Source: Clitoria ternatea
Taxonomy: Eukaryota > Streptophyta > Magnoliopsida > Fabales > Fabaceae
Assembly (NCBI GenBank): GCA_037962975.1
Contig: CM075676.1
Span: 23,431,001 to 23,495,000, forward strand
Length of the DNA: 64,000 nt
Direction: 5' to 3'
Under the pieces are notes generated by a model. It ran no database searches. It saw only the letters and a list, made by a program, of their open reading frames with translations, and had not been told where the DNA came from. Below are positions 32,041 to 42,298 of the stretch, one piece after another. The position numbers and the translations under genes are program-made. Positions within the stretch are counted from its first letter, which is position 1, and each line of letters starts with the position of its first letter.

Positions 32041-35000
32041 GTATGCTTCAAGGCAAGCAACACCCATTGGTACTTGGATAGCGGGTGTTCAAAGCATATG
32101 ACGGGAGACATAACCAAATTTACATCATTCACTCCCAAAAGGAAAGGAAGTGTCACCTACGGAGACAACACTAAAGGAAGAATCCTAGGCATTGGAAATA
32201 TTGGTAAGAATTCCTCCACCTCCATAAGTGACGTATTGTATGTTGAAGGCCTCAAACATAATCTACTTAGCATAAGTCAATTATGCGACAAAGGATATAG
32301 AGTGTTATTTGAATCAAATTGTTGCATAATTGAGCATAAGACTAATAAGGAAATTAAGTTTGTAGGCCAAAGAATTGATAATATTTACATGATTGATATG
32401 GATAGTTTGTCTACAAATGATGAACAATGCTTCATTTCAAAAGAGGATGAAACATGGCTATGGCATAGAAGAATAGCTCATATACATGTAGACCACTTGA
32501 ACAAACTTGTTTCTAAAGATTTAGTAATTGGTCTACCAAAGCTTAAATTTGAAAATAGATTTTGTGATGCATGTCAAAAGGGAAAACAAGTAAAGGCATC
32601 TTTTCAATCCAAAAACATTGTTTCTACTCAAAGGCCTTTACAACTTTTGCACATGGACTTATTTGGACCATCCAAAATCAAAAGCTTTGGAGGAAATTAC
32701 TATGGTCTAGTTATAGTAGATGACTATTCAAGATATACATGGACATTGTTTCTTGCTCATAAAAATGAAGCATATCATGCATTCAAGAAACTTGCAAAGA
32801 TTATCCAAAATGAGCAAAACTCAAAAATTGCATCCATTAGAACCGATCATGGGGGAGAATTTGAAAATCAATCTTTTGAAAAGTTTTACGAAAAACATGG
32901 TATTAATCACAACTTTTCAGCTCCTAGAACTCCACAACAAAATGGAGTTGTTGAAAGAAAGAATAGATCGTTAGTGAAGCTTGCTAGAACCATGCTAAAT
33001 GAAAACAATATTGCAAAACATTTTTGGGCCGATGCGGTAAACACCGCGTGTTATGTTATGAATAGATGTTTGATAAGGCCTATTTTAAAGAAAACCCCCT
33101 ATGAGCTTTACAAGGGTAGAAAACCCAACATTGCATACTTTCATATTTTTGGATGTAAATGTTTTGTGCTCAACAATGGAAAGGATAATCTAGGAAAGTT
33201 TGATGCAAAATCTGATGAGGCAATATTCCTAGGATATTCTCAATCAAGTAAATCTTATAGAATTTTCAACAAACAAACAAATACCATTGAGGAATCTATT
33301 CATGTCAAATTTGATGAAAATAGCCATAACCCTCCGAGAAAGGAAGATGTTGATGATCTTGTAGGTACCTTCCAAGAAATGAACTTGCAAGACAAAGAAG
33401 AAGAAGTCAACAATGATGAAGGTGCAACACAAATTGAGAGACAACAAGATTGGATAACCTTGAAGGATCATCCCGTGGACAAAATCATTGGAGAAATAAC
33501 CAAAGGGGTAAGTACTCGAAACGCCATTAGAAATGCATACAATCACTTGGCTTTTGTATCCCAAATAGAACCCAAAAATATTGATGAAGCCATTATTGAT
33601 GAACATTGGATGTTGGCCATGCAAGAAGAGTTAAACCAATTTGAAAGAAATGAAGTTTGGGAACTTGTGCCAAGACCCAATAATCATCTAATAATAGGCA
33701 CCAAATGGGTTTTTAGAAATAAGCTAGATGAAAATGGTATGATAACTAGAAACAAAGCTAGACTAGTTGCAAAGGGATACAACCAAGAAGAAGGAATAGA
33801 CTATGAAGAAACATATGCTCCCGTAGCTAGGTTAGAAGCCATTAGATTATTGCTAGCTTTTGCATGTTGTATGGATTTCAAACTGTATCAAATGGATGTC
33901 AAAAGTGCGTTCTTAAATGGCTACATTCAAGAAGAAGTTTATGTAGATCAACCTCCGGGTTTTGAAAATCATAAATTTCCAAACCATGTCTTCAAATTGA
34001 GAAAAGCTTTATATGGTTTGAAGCAAGCTCCAAGAGCTTGGTATGAAAGATTAAGCAAATTTCTTTTAGAACACAACTTTGAAAGAGGAAAGGTTGATAC
34101 TACATTGTTTATAAAATGCAAACACAATGACATCCTCTTGGTACAGATTTATGTAGATGATATAATATTTAGTGCTACTAATGAAAATCTTTGTCAAGAA
34201 TTTGCCAAGATTATGCAGAATGAGTTTGAAATGTCCTTGATGAGAGAACTCACCTTCTTCCTTAGACTACAAATAAAATAAGCCATTGATGGAACGTTCA
34301 TTAGCCAAACCAAATACTGTAAGGAACTACTTAAAAGGTTTGGAATGGACAAGGCAAACGAGATAGCTACACCCATGAGCACATCCTGCTATCTAGACAA
34401 AGACGAAAAGGGTAAGGACATTGAAATCACCAAATATCGAGGTATGATTGGATCCTTACTGTATTTAACTGCGAGTAGACCTGATATTATGTTTGCGGTA
34501 TGCATGTGTGCTAGATATCAAGCATGTCCTAAAGAATCACATTTGACTGCCGTAAAAAGAATTTTGAAATATCTTGTGGGTACTCAAAATGTTGGTCTAT
34601 GGTATCCCAAAGGCGTTGAATGTAATCTTTTAGGATATTCTGATTCTGACTTTGCGGGGTGTAAGCTTGATAGAAAAAGTACTAGTGGTACATGCCATTT
34701 GCTTGGAAGTTCCCTTGTTTCTTGGCATAGCAAGAAACAAGCAAGTGTTGCATTGTCAACGGCTGAGGCAGAATATGTAGCAGCTGGTAGTTGTTGTGCT
34801 CAAATTCTTTGGATGAGACAACAACTTCTTGATTTTGGTATTACCTTGAATAATGTCCCCATTAAATGTGATAACACTAGTGCCATTAGCATCTCCAAGA
34901 ATCCAGTAATGCACTCTAGAACCAAACACATTGAGATTAGGCATCACTTTATTAGAGATCATGTGTTAAAAGGGGATTGTGTACTTGAACATGTAGAAAC

Positions 35001-35103
35001 ATCTAGGCAACTAGCTGATATTTTCACAAAACCCTTGGCTAGAGAGCAATTCATTCACATAAGAAGAGAGTTAGGCATTCTTGACATGTCCAGTTGTGTT
35101 TGA
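32041..35103 (+). pseudogene. pol: Copia B Pol (protease-integrase-RT-RNase H), one nonsense codon
   Basis: Domains in order: aspartic protease with YLDSGCSKHM (about 32070); GAG-pre-integrase HHCC finger (HRRIAH...CDACQKGK, 32465-32590); integrase core with DLFGPSK, DDYSRYTW and GGEF, D-D-E pattern (32655-32875), ending APRTPQQNG; RT with TKWVFRNK (33700), DVKSAFLNG (33895), LKQAPRAWYE (34018) and active site YVDDIIF (34150); RNase H with SDSDFAGCKLDRKSTSG (34640) and STAEAEY (34757); closing ADIFTKPLAREQF (35020). A single TAA at 34279-34281 replaces Gln (CAA in relatives) between RT and RNase H. Otherwise the frame is open from 32041 to TGA 35101-35103. No independent ATG start is needed if Pol is made as a Gag fusion. 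Confidence 0.92.
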
Positions 35104-35199
35104 ATTTTTTGATAAGAACCTTGTTGAATGGCATAATGCATGGTATATATCACATTTCATGTTTGGAACCTTGCTGTTTGATATGTTTGAAGTTTTTGA

Positions 35200-35545
35200 C
35201 TCCATAATCGATTACAATGTTAATCCCAATCGATTACTAAGCTTCTGTTTCTAAGATAATCGATTAGACCTCACCCATAATCGATTACAATCATTCTATT
35301 TTTTAATATAATCGATTATCCATGATCCATAATCGATTACGAAGCTTCTGTTTCAAATTCAAAACGTTTCCTCTTCTTCATAATCGATTACCACATTGCT
35401 CCAATCGATTAGGACGATTCTGTTTCTAAACTAATCGATTACCCTAAGCATATAATCGATTACCCTCTGTATGAAATGTTTGAAATTCCCCAGAAACAGT
35501 GATCTAATCGATTACCACCTGCCTCGTAATCGATTAGTATGCGTT
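35200..35545. promoter_or_regulatory. Internal TAATCGATTA array before copia B ORF3
   Basis: About a dozen copies of TAATCGATTA or close variants (ATAATCGATTAC, CAATCGATTA) lie in 345 bp between RNase H and ORF3. They are the same word as in the LTR U3 but in unrelated flanking sequence. Copia D has an equivalent cluster at 46010-46390. With the TATA box at 35653 this looks like an internal promoter for ORF3. Confidence 0.6.
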
Positions 35546-35652
35546 CTGATGAGTCAAATGCAATTTCCTAGGCTCACTCGAAACTCTCCCTCTCATAACT
35601 CACTTCACTCCTTTCTAAACTCTCTTTCCTCCTTCCCAAACCTAATTTTCAA

Positions 35653-35766
35653 CTATAAATACCCCCTCATTCACCTTCTCATCTCACACTACCTTCTTCC
35701 TCTCAAACCTCTCAAAAACTATCTACCACTCATCTCTCTTCATCTCCTTCTTTTGCATTTTCCACC
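35653..35766 (+). promoter_or_regulatory. TATA box and CT-rich leader of copia B ORF3
   Basis: CTATAAATA (35653-35661) is followed by a CT-rich leader of about 100 bp and the ORF3 ATG at 35767 (context CCACCATGT). Copia D keeps CTATAAATA at the same distance on the minus strand (about 45900-45908, ATG at 45786). Confidence 0.6.
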
Positions 35767-36885
35767 ATGTCTACCTCAAGGAATGTCAAGAGAGCTAGGT
35801 CCTCTACTGCTCAAGCCCATAACCCCCTTGATTTTTCAAGGTTCTTCTCCTCCCCTAGAGATCTTCAACACTTCATGAAGAATTTTTCTGAAAAGGAAAT
35901 CATGACCCCTCATTACACCATTGCCAACACTTTTGACAACCCAAGCCTCACCTTCACCCAAAGTCTCCACCACTATAACCTTTTCCCCTTCTTATCCCTC
36001 AAAGAAGAAGAATACTATCCTGAGCTTATGAGAGTATTCTACTGCAACCTCCGCCTTGTCAATGGGATGGTTGAATCCAAGGTGAAAAACACCACCATCA
36101 AACTCTCAAATGCCCAATTTGCAGAAATTTCCAAACTGCCCCTCAACAATGCTGACTTTGATGGAGGCGAACCCGAGGATGAATGGGGTTTTAATCCCAT
36201 CACTGCCCGCCGTTCTTTCTGGAAGCCGGCTCCTCCCATGAGCAACCACAAACTAGTTGGCCACTTGACCATGAACAACCGCCTGCTCCACTTCTTCTTG
36301 GTCAAGATGATTATTCCCCGTGGTGGGAACTATGCTCTGGTTGAAGAGGATGATGTCCTCTTAATGTGGGCCATGCTGAACCACAAAGAGATCAACTGGG
36401 TTCAGTTGATCAAATTCCACATGCGCCATGCCAAGGACCAGCAAAAGCTCCCTTATGGTATCCTCCTCACCAAAATTTTTAAATTCTGTGGTGTTGATTT
36501 GGCAGGGGAACTCTCTGAAAAAGTGCCCCCAAGAGCTTGCATTGGCACTTCCCACCTCAATAAAATGGGCATGGTCAACATTGCTGGAATGTGGATTCTA
36601 AGGAGTGACCGGGAACATGGTGCCAACCCCTTTACTGAACCTGCTGCTCCTCCTCCTCCTCCTCCACCTCAACCACAAGCTGCACCATCAGCCTCTTCAT
36701 CTGCACCACAAGCTGACCCATTTGCATCTCTCTATGCCCATCTTGATCGCCGCTTCGATCGACTTGAAAACTCCCTCCAAGAGTTTTCAATGACCGAGCA
36801 GCAACATTTTGAGATGATGCAGCAGCGTTATGAAGAGCTGGCTCACCAAATTGCAGAAATCCGCTTCTTCAACCCGGATAATTAG
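35767..36885 (+). CDS. Copia B third ORF, 372 aa, conserved plant retrotransposon protein
   Basis: The frame is intact. A short basic N-terminus (NVKRARSS) could be a nuclear-localisation signal. A globular region (residues about 20-285) follows, with FSRFFSSPRDLQHF, LFPFLSLKEEEYYPELMRVFY, DEWGFNPITARRSFWK, LLHFFLVKMIIPRGGNYALVEEDDVLLMW and PYGILLTKIFKFCGVDL. Then come a Pro/Ala/Gln/Ser hinge (about 290-315) and a C-terminal coiled coil (DRRFDRLENSLQEF...QQRYEELAHQIAEI). The globular part resembles the proteins listed in legumes as 'putative plant transposon protein'. There is no signal peptide or membrane segment, so it is not a typical envelope protein, although Sireviruses often carry an env-like ORF here. 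Its role is unknown. D has a homologue with one stop, and A a decayed one. Confidence 0.88.
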   Translation: MSTSRNVKRARSSTAQAHNPLDFSRFFSSPRDLQHFMKNFSEKEIMTPHYTIANTFDNPSLTFTQSLHHYNLFPFLSLKEEEYYPELMRVFYCNLRLVNGMVESKVKNTTIKLSNAQFAEISKLPLNNADFDGGEPEDEWGFNPITARRSFWKPAPPMSNHKLVGHLTMNNRLLHFFLVKMIIPRGGNYALVEEDDVLLMWAMLNHKEINWVQLIKFHMRHAKDQQKLPYGILLTKIFKFCGVDLAGELSEKVPPRACIGTSHLNKMGMVNIAGMWILRSDREHGANPFTEPAAPPPPPPPQPQAAPSASSSAPQADPFASLYAHLDRRFDRLENSLQEFSMTEQQHFEMMQQRYEELAHQIAEIRFFNPDN

Positions 36886-37372
36886 ATTTTTTAGTTATGT
36901 TTTGTTTAGCTGATAGTTTCTTTTTGTTGTTTTTTGAATTTTGAATAATTTTACTTCTTGTATTTCCCATTTTCTTCAATTCAATAAAAGTATCTCATTT
37001 CAGTTTATATTATTTCTCTTCACTGCTCTAATTATTTTTGATGATTACAAAGGGGGAGAAGAATATATGTTCATATGTTGGATAATGCTCTGATACAAGA
37101 ATTTTGAATATGGATAATAGATGCTCTGAATAATATTATCTGGTTGTTAAATTCCTTTTGATAGGGGGAGAGCTATAGATAAGAGATAATAGACAAAATG
37201 AGATAAGACATTGGCTGTTGAATGTGATTACTCTGATTTTTGAAATTGGTCATCTGCTATTTGAAAAAGAGATAATGTAGCAGAGTTGTTTTTTGCAAAA
37301 AGATAAATTTAGAGATAAGTCTATATTATTTAAACTAACAACCCTCAAGAGATGAACATAGTTGTCATCATC

Positions 37373-37386
37373 AAAAAGGGGGAGAA
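37373..37386 (+). other. Polypurine tract of copia B
   Basis: AAAAAGGGGGAGAA directly abuts the 3' LTR. A second purine run (AAAGGGGGAGAAGAA) at 37049-37063 and a third (AGGGGGAGAG) near 37163 lie upstream. Multiple such tracts are a reported Sirevirus habit. The region 36886-37372 is otherwise non-coding. Confidence 0.88.
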
Positions 37387-38934
37387 TGTGTTTGAATATG
37401 TTAACAGGTCCAAAGATGTGCAAAGATTTTGATAATGACAAGCACTCTTGAAGAAACCGATGCAAAAACAAAGACATGAAATCAGAATTGAAGTAACAGC
37501 GAAGCTAATCGATTAGGCCATAGATGCTAATCGATTAGGAGCTTTCTGTTTTGGAAGAAATTGCATCAGGTAGGAAAGCTAATCGATTAGGGAGCTGAAC
37601 AATCGATTAGGTACTCACTGGAATTAAGGTAATCGATTATACACCAAAGACTAATCGATTACAACAATCAGAAATGGGACAAAATGCATCAGATATGAAA
37701 GCTAATCGATTAAGGGAACCATATAATCGATTAGTGAGTCACTGGAATTAAGGTAATCGATTATACACCAGAGACTAATCGATTACAACAATCAGAAATG
37801 GGACAAAATGCATCAGGTATGAAAGCTAATCGATTAAGGGAACCATATAATCGATTAGTGAGTCACTGGATTTAAGGTAATCGATTGCAAGACATGCTAA
37901 TCGATTAGGATGCTGCGAAAACAAATTAAATGCATCAGGTACAGATGCTAATCGATTAGAGGAAATGAAATAATCGATTAGTGACTCTCTGACTTGAAGC
38001 TAATCGATTACAACGCGAGGGTGTAATCGATTACGCTAGTGGAAAAACAGATTTAAGTGGGAAACCAGGTCATGTCTCCACCATCCTTCAAATTTCCACT
38101 AACTGCAACGGCTATGATGGACTAGGGCACTCCTCAACAGCTATCTTGGCTCTATAAATTGAAGAGGAAGACAAGCACAAACACACAACTAAGAAGCAAC
38201 AATTCATAGCTCTATTTTGTGCTTTGTAAGCCTATTTCTTGCATATTGTACTTTCACTTGTATATCCTCTCATCTTGAGAGATTAGAATTTGGGAGAGCT
38301 TTTCATTTGTATATCTGCTCTATTAAGAGAGTATATTGATTGTAAACACAAACTCCAAACACAAGATATTCACTCTAGGTTGAGTGATTGTTCACTCTAG
38401 GTTGAGTGGTTACAAAGGTTGTGGACTCAACCTTTGGGATATTGTGAGATTGAGAGATTGGGTGGGTTGCCCTTGTACTTGTGAGGATTGGGTTCTTGAG
38501 TGTGGGACACTAGGAAGCCGTAATTGCTCAAAGTTGTATCTCTAGTCTACAATAGTGGAAAATCCTCTAAGTGGGTTGCTTAGAGGCGAGACGTACACCG
38601 GATTGGGTGGAACTCGTTACATCGATTTGCAAGCTTCACTTCCTTACTCCTTTACTTTCATATACTGCATATTTGTTGATTGGTATTGTTTGGTTGAGAA
38701 GAGCATACTTGAACTTGCTTAATTGGTTATATCTTAGATATTGCACACCAAGTGTTTGCTAAATTGCCTCAGCTATACTTACCTCTTGTAGTGCATTGCA
38801 TATCATTTTTACTTGCTTTCACTTGCATAATCTCATAAACTTGGTTATAGAAATCAATTTCAAAGGTATTTCAAACAAAAGTTTTATTACTCAATTCACC
38901 CCCCCTCTTGAGTATTGAGGCCACTTGAACAACA
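37387..38934 (+). repeat. 3' LTR of copia B
   Basis: It matches the 5' LTR almost base for base. About eleven substitutions and a one-base C-run difference were noticed by eye. It is followed by the AATGT target duplication. Confidence 0.95.
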
Positions 38935-40428
38935 AATGTGACCTGTTCATTGACGGGTTAGAGGAGCTAGTTGCCACTGGTATGGTGTACAACTTAGGCC
39001 CTGTGGTTCACTATCAGACATTACCTGATGGTATGTCCAGGGTCTCGGTTGTGCTCGTCCTCGAGGAGGATGCTGCTGTGCCAGTGGCAACTCAGGAGGT
39101 GAAGACCGTCGGTCAGGCGGTGGGCCACTTTCTGATGTGGCCCAACAGACTTCTGGTGATTGCCCCTGGACAGGTAAAAACCCTAAACACTAACTAGCTT
39201 TATTTCCTTGTCAATTATGGTACAAAATGTGATGGTTGTCAATTGTTCAACAGGAATAGACATTGAAGAAGCCAGACCCAGCCAAGGATCCCATCCGGAT
39301 GCTATGGCGCATCAGGTATGAGCAAGCAGACGACACTGTTCAGGTCCCATGGCAGCCACTAGTGTTCGGCCGTCCCAGTGATTTTCCAGTTTACGTTACA
39401 AATTCTAACATTTGTGACATTATTTCGGGGACGTCGATGCTGAACGGCTCCATCTTTCAGTTGTGGGAGCTGTAAGTATATCCTTGTATTGTCCCATTTT
39501 TTCATTATACAAGTTATTTGTCGCTAACCATGTCTTAACTTGTTTAGGTTTCTGGCAAAACTCTGTGTGGACTTGGGTTTCCAAGGAACTTACGGTTTCT
39601 TAGAGCCCTCTCTCATACAGAGGCAGGGAAACACCTCGCAGAACACCCAGACATATATCCAGAATTGGATGTTTGAGTCTGGGAAGCCTATATACATGGG
39701 CCCCTATCATAAAGGGTAATATTCTATTCCATAATTATTGTCATGAATTTTTGCATTTTGAAGTCTCACTTATCACTGGTAACTGCAGGGCTCACTGGAC
39801 GCTTCTGGTGATCTGTCCGAAGGACTATCTTGCTCTGTACTTTGATAGTTTGCATCGGACAGCTCCACAAGACCTGAAAGATATAGTAGACCGGTAAGTT
39901 CATCCCTAAAAAATAACCACAAATTCGATTACATCATTTTTAGAACTATACAATTCTAACTTATCTTGTGTTTTGTTTGACGTAGGGCGGTGGTTGGATA
40001 CAATCTACTGATTGGAAACAAGCCCAAAGGAAAAACAGTTGTATGGGTGTACCCAAAAGTAAGTCAATCGTATTCATTCAAATCTTCAGTACATATTTTT
40101 TAAGTTGCGAATTCACTTATTCTATACTATATGTCCATTGTAGTCTTACAGGCAGAAGGGTACCTACGAGTGTGGCTATTTCGTCATGCACACTATGCTG
40201 ACCATTGTCCAACATCATTTAGTAGATGGATGGACAGAGGTAAGTCTCATCATTTGGACTACTTTTCTACCAATTTCATCAATTTCATGTAATAAATAAA
40301 TCTTTTGTTCTAATTGTTTTGTGCATTGTTTGCAGTACTTTAATGACCGGTCATTTTTCCCAAAGGAACTTGTAGATGATGTTAGAAGGCAATGGGCCTC
40401 ACACTTCATTGAAGTTAGGCAAAGCTAG
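38935..40428 (+). pseudogene. CACTA2 second gene, 3' exons: Ulp1-type (C48) cysteine protease domain
   Basis: The exon cut by copia B continues in frame at 38938 (GDL/CDLFIDGLEELV...) to about 39171. Further predicted exons are about 39255-39472, 39548-39717, 39789-39893, 39986-40059, 40142-40239 and 40336-40428 (stop TAG). They read as a Ulp1/SENP-like peptidase: HWTLLVICPKDY supplies the His, YFDSLH the Asp, and GTYECGYFVMHTM the catalytic Cys. Splice sites with GT/AG fit. The catalytic residues are intact, but copia B and upstream stops break the gene. In plants, Ulp1-like domains travel in several DNA-transposon groups; here the domain is fused behind a Ptta/En-Spm-type N-terminal half. 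Confidence 0.8.
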
Positions 40429-40689
40429 ATATAGGATCTTTATTCTTTTATATATGTATCTAGTAGGATTTAGGGTTTACTTTTATTAGATTACATTCAA
40501 CTTAATTGTATATACTTTTATTTTTTAGGTTTTTATGAATTGATATAGAAAATAAATTGTTATATATATACATACCATTCTTTTGATATAGTGTTGCTGT
40601 GGCATACTGTATACTGTACTAGTTGTCTGAATGCAGGGTTGGGAAACGATAAAACAGAATCCATTTTAAAAAAAAAACCTCAGTATTTA

Positions 40690-41148
40690 TTCACGGTTAT
40701 GGCAACAACCGTGAATATAGACTATATTTATCCACGGTTACTACCATAACCGTGGATATAGATATATTTTATCCACGGTTGTCCATCATAACCGTGAATA
40801 TAAGTATTAAAAGGTTTCAGTTACAAACTACTTATATTCACGGTTATGATGGACAACCGTGGATAAAATATATCTATATCCACGGTTGTCCATCATAACC
40901 GTGAATATAAGTGGATGTAACTGACACCTTTCAGTTCTTATATTCACGGTTGTGCTCGATAACCGTGAATATAAATAGTAAGTTATATTCACAGTTGTTC
41001 TTAACCGTGGTTAGATGTGATTTATTACCATGGTTGTTAACCGTGGTTAAAGACCATCATCTACTACCACGGATGTAACAACCACGGTTCTATAACCGTG
41101 AATAAAGGCCTTTTTTAACCGTGATTATATCCATTTTTTCCACTAGTG
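40690..41148. repeat. CACTA2 right subterminal array and terminus
   Basis: Many alternating copies of ATTCACGGTT, ATCCACGGTT and complements occur. A perfect 59-bp inverted repeat pairs 40748-40806 with 40829-40887 around a 22-nt spacer. Part of one arm is repeated again at about 40877-40911. The element ends CACTAGTG. The AT-rich stretch 40429-40689 is the 3' UTR side without a gene. Confidence 0.88.
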
Positions 41149-41245
41149 CACATTTCCCCTTGCTACGTTACAACCACGAGATCCATCGCTAGGTTGCTAA
41201 ACAGTAGCAACCACGCTTCCCGTCGCTAGGTTACAACCTATTAGC
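41149..41245. mobile_element. CACTA3 right part
   Basis: Degenerate CCGTCGCTAGGTTACAA words resume here after CACTA2, matching the style of 21480-21615. It is cut at TTAGC (41241-41245) by gypsy G. In the left part the same phrase continues TTAGCGACC, so G entered within a subterminal motif. The true end of CACTA3 is not in the window. Confidence 0.68.
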
Positions 41246-42255
41246 TGTGACGTCCTACGTCAATTTTACATTTATTTACATCCGTTTAATTATTTTTCAC
41301 AATAAATTTTTCGCGTTTACTGATAGTTAATTAGATCCTAATGTAAAACCACATTTATTTTTCTTAAGCACACTCAAAATAATAAACAATAGTAAATAAA
41401 TCAAATAATAAAATGGAATTATTCAGAATAAGCGGAAGAGGAAAACAAAGTCAGGGGTCACTCGCTTGAGCGAGACCCTGATTCACTTAAGCGAAACCCG
41501 TGAAGGTCGCTTAGGCGAGCTTTGACTCATTTGAGCGAGTCCTATATTTTAAATCTGAGCGAACTACGGGACAAGCAAGGAAATTCATAATAATTCGGTC
41601 TTTCACTCGGAAATGGTCCTCTCGGTCGTATCCCACTCAGGAACATCTTAACCTTCCTTCACTCGAAAGGGGGTTCTCTTAGTCATGCCTCACTCGGAAA
41701 CATCCTAACCTTCCTTCACTCGGAAGGGGGTTCTCTCAGTCATGCCTCACTAGGAAACATCCTAACCTTCCTTCACTCAGAAGAGGGTTCTCTCGGGCAT
41801 ACCTTACTCGGAAACATTCTGACCTTCCTCACTCGGAAGTGGATCTCTCGGTCATACTTCACTCGGAATCATTCCAACCTTCCTTCACTCGGAAGTGGAT
41901 CTCTCAGTCATACTTCACTTGGAAACATTCTAACCTTCCACTCAGAAGTGGTTCTCTCCGGCATACCTCACTCGGAAACATTTTGACCTTCCTTCACTCA
42001 GAAGTGGATCTCTCAGTTATACTTCACTCGGAATCATTCTAACCTTCCTTCACTCAGAAGTGGGCGAGGGATACTCGCTTGAGTGAAATAGGCACAGAAT
42101 CAACCGGCCCTCACTTGGACAAGACTGAATCCGCTCGGGCGAGATTTGTCCAGTAATCAACTATACTATAGCAGACACAATTCATTCATGACCCGCAATT
42201 GTTCACAAAACCTGCCCATAGCAATTTATCATTTACATCTACTATTGGCTCCGTG

Positions 42256-42298
<43 letters not shown>

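Larger units (their letters stand above)
28754..38934 (+). mobile_element. Copia element B (Sirevirus-like), young and nearly intact
   Basis: LTRs of 1547 and 1548 bp bound the element. A perfect target duplication AATGT lies at 28749-28753 and 38935-38939. It has a tRNA-Met primer site, gag, pol, a third ORF and a polypurine tract in the canonical order. By eye the two LTRs differ at about a dozen positions, so the insertion is recent. Known disabling changes are one nonsense codon in pol (34279-34281) and a zinc-knuckle Cys-to-Tyr change in Gag. It disrupts an exon of the CACTA2 second gene. Confidence 0.96.
21619..41148 (+). mobile_element. CACTA2: En/Spm-type transposon with TNP2 and a Ulp1-fused second gene; split by copia B
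   Basis: The termini CACTAGTGCAAAAATTGGAT (left) and the complement of CACTAGTGGAAAAAATGGAT (right, ending 41148) form a good inverted repeat. A 3-bp target duplication CAC lies at 21616-21618 and 41149-41151. Subterminal arrays use the motif ATCCACGGTT/AACCGTGAAT, unlike CACTA1. Genes run on the plus strand: TNP2-type transposase 23833-27010 and a multi-exon second gene 27125-40428. Without copia B the element is about 9.3 kb. Confidence 0.94.

Noticed and set aside
35767..36885. Envelope gene of an endogenous retrovirus
   Set aside because: Position fits an env-like ORF, but there is no signal peptide, membrane anchor or Cys-rich ectodomain; it is better described as an unassigned third ORF.
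42259..42296. AT-rich origin or matrix-attachment site
   Set aside because: A plain TA microsatellite; the other LTR copy has only a short tract, so no conserved function is indicated.
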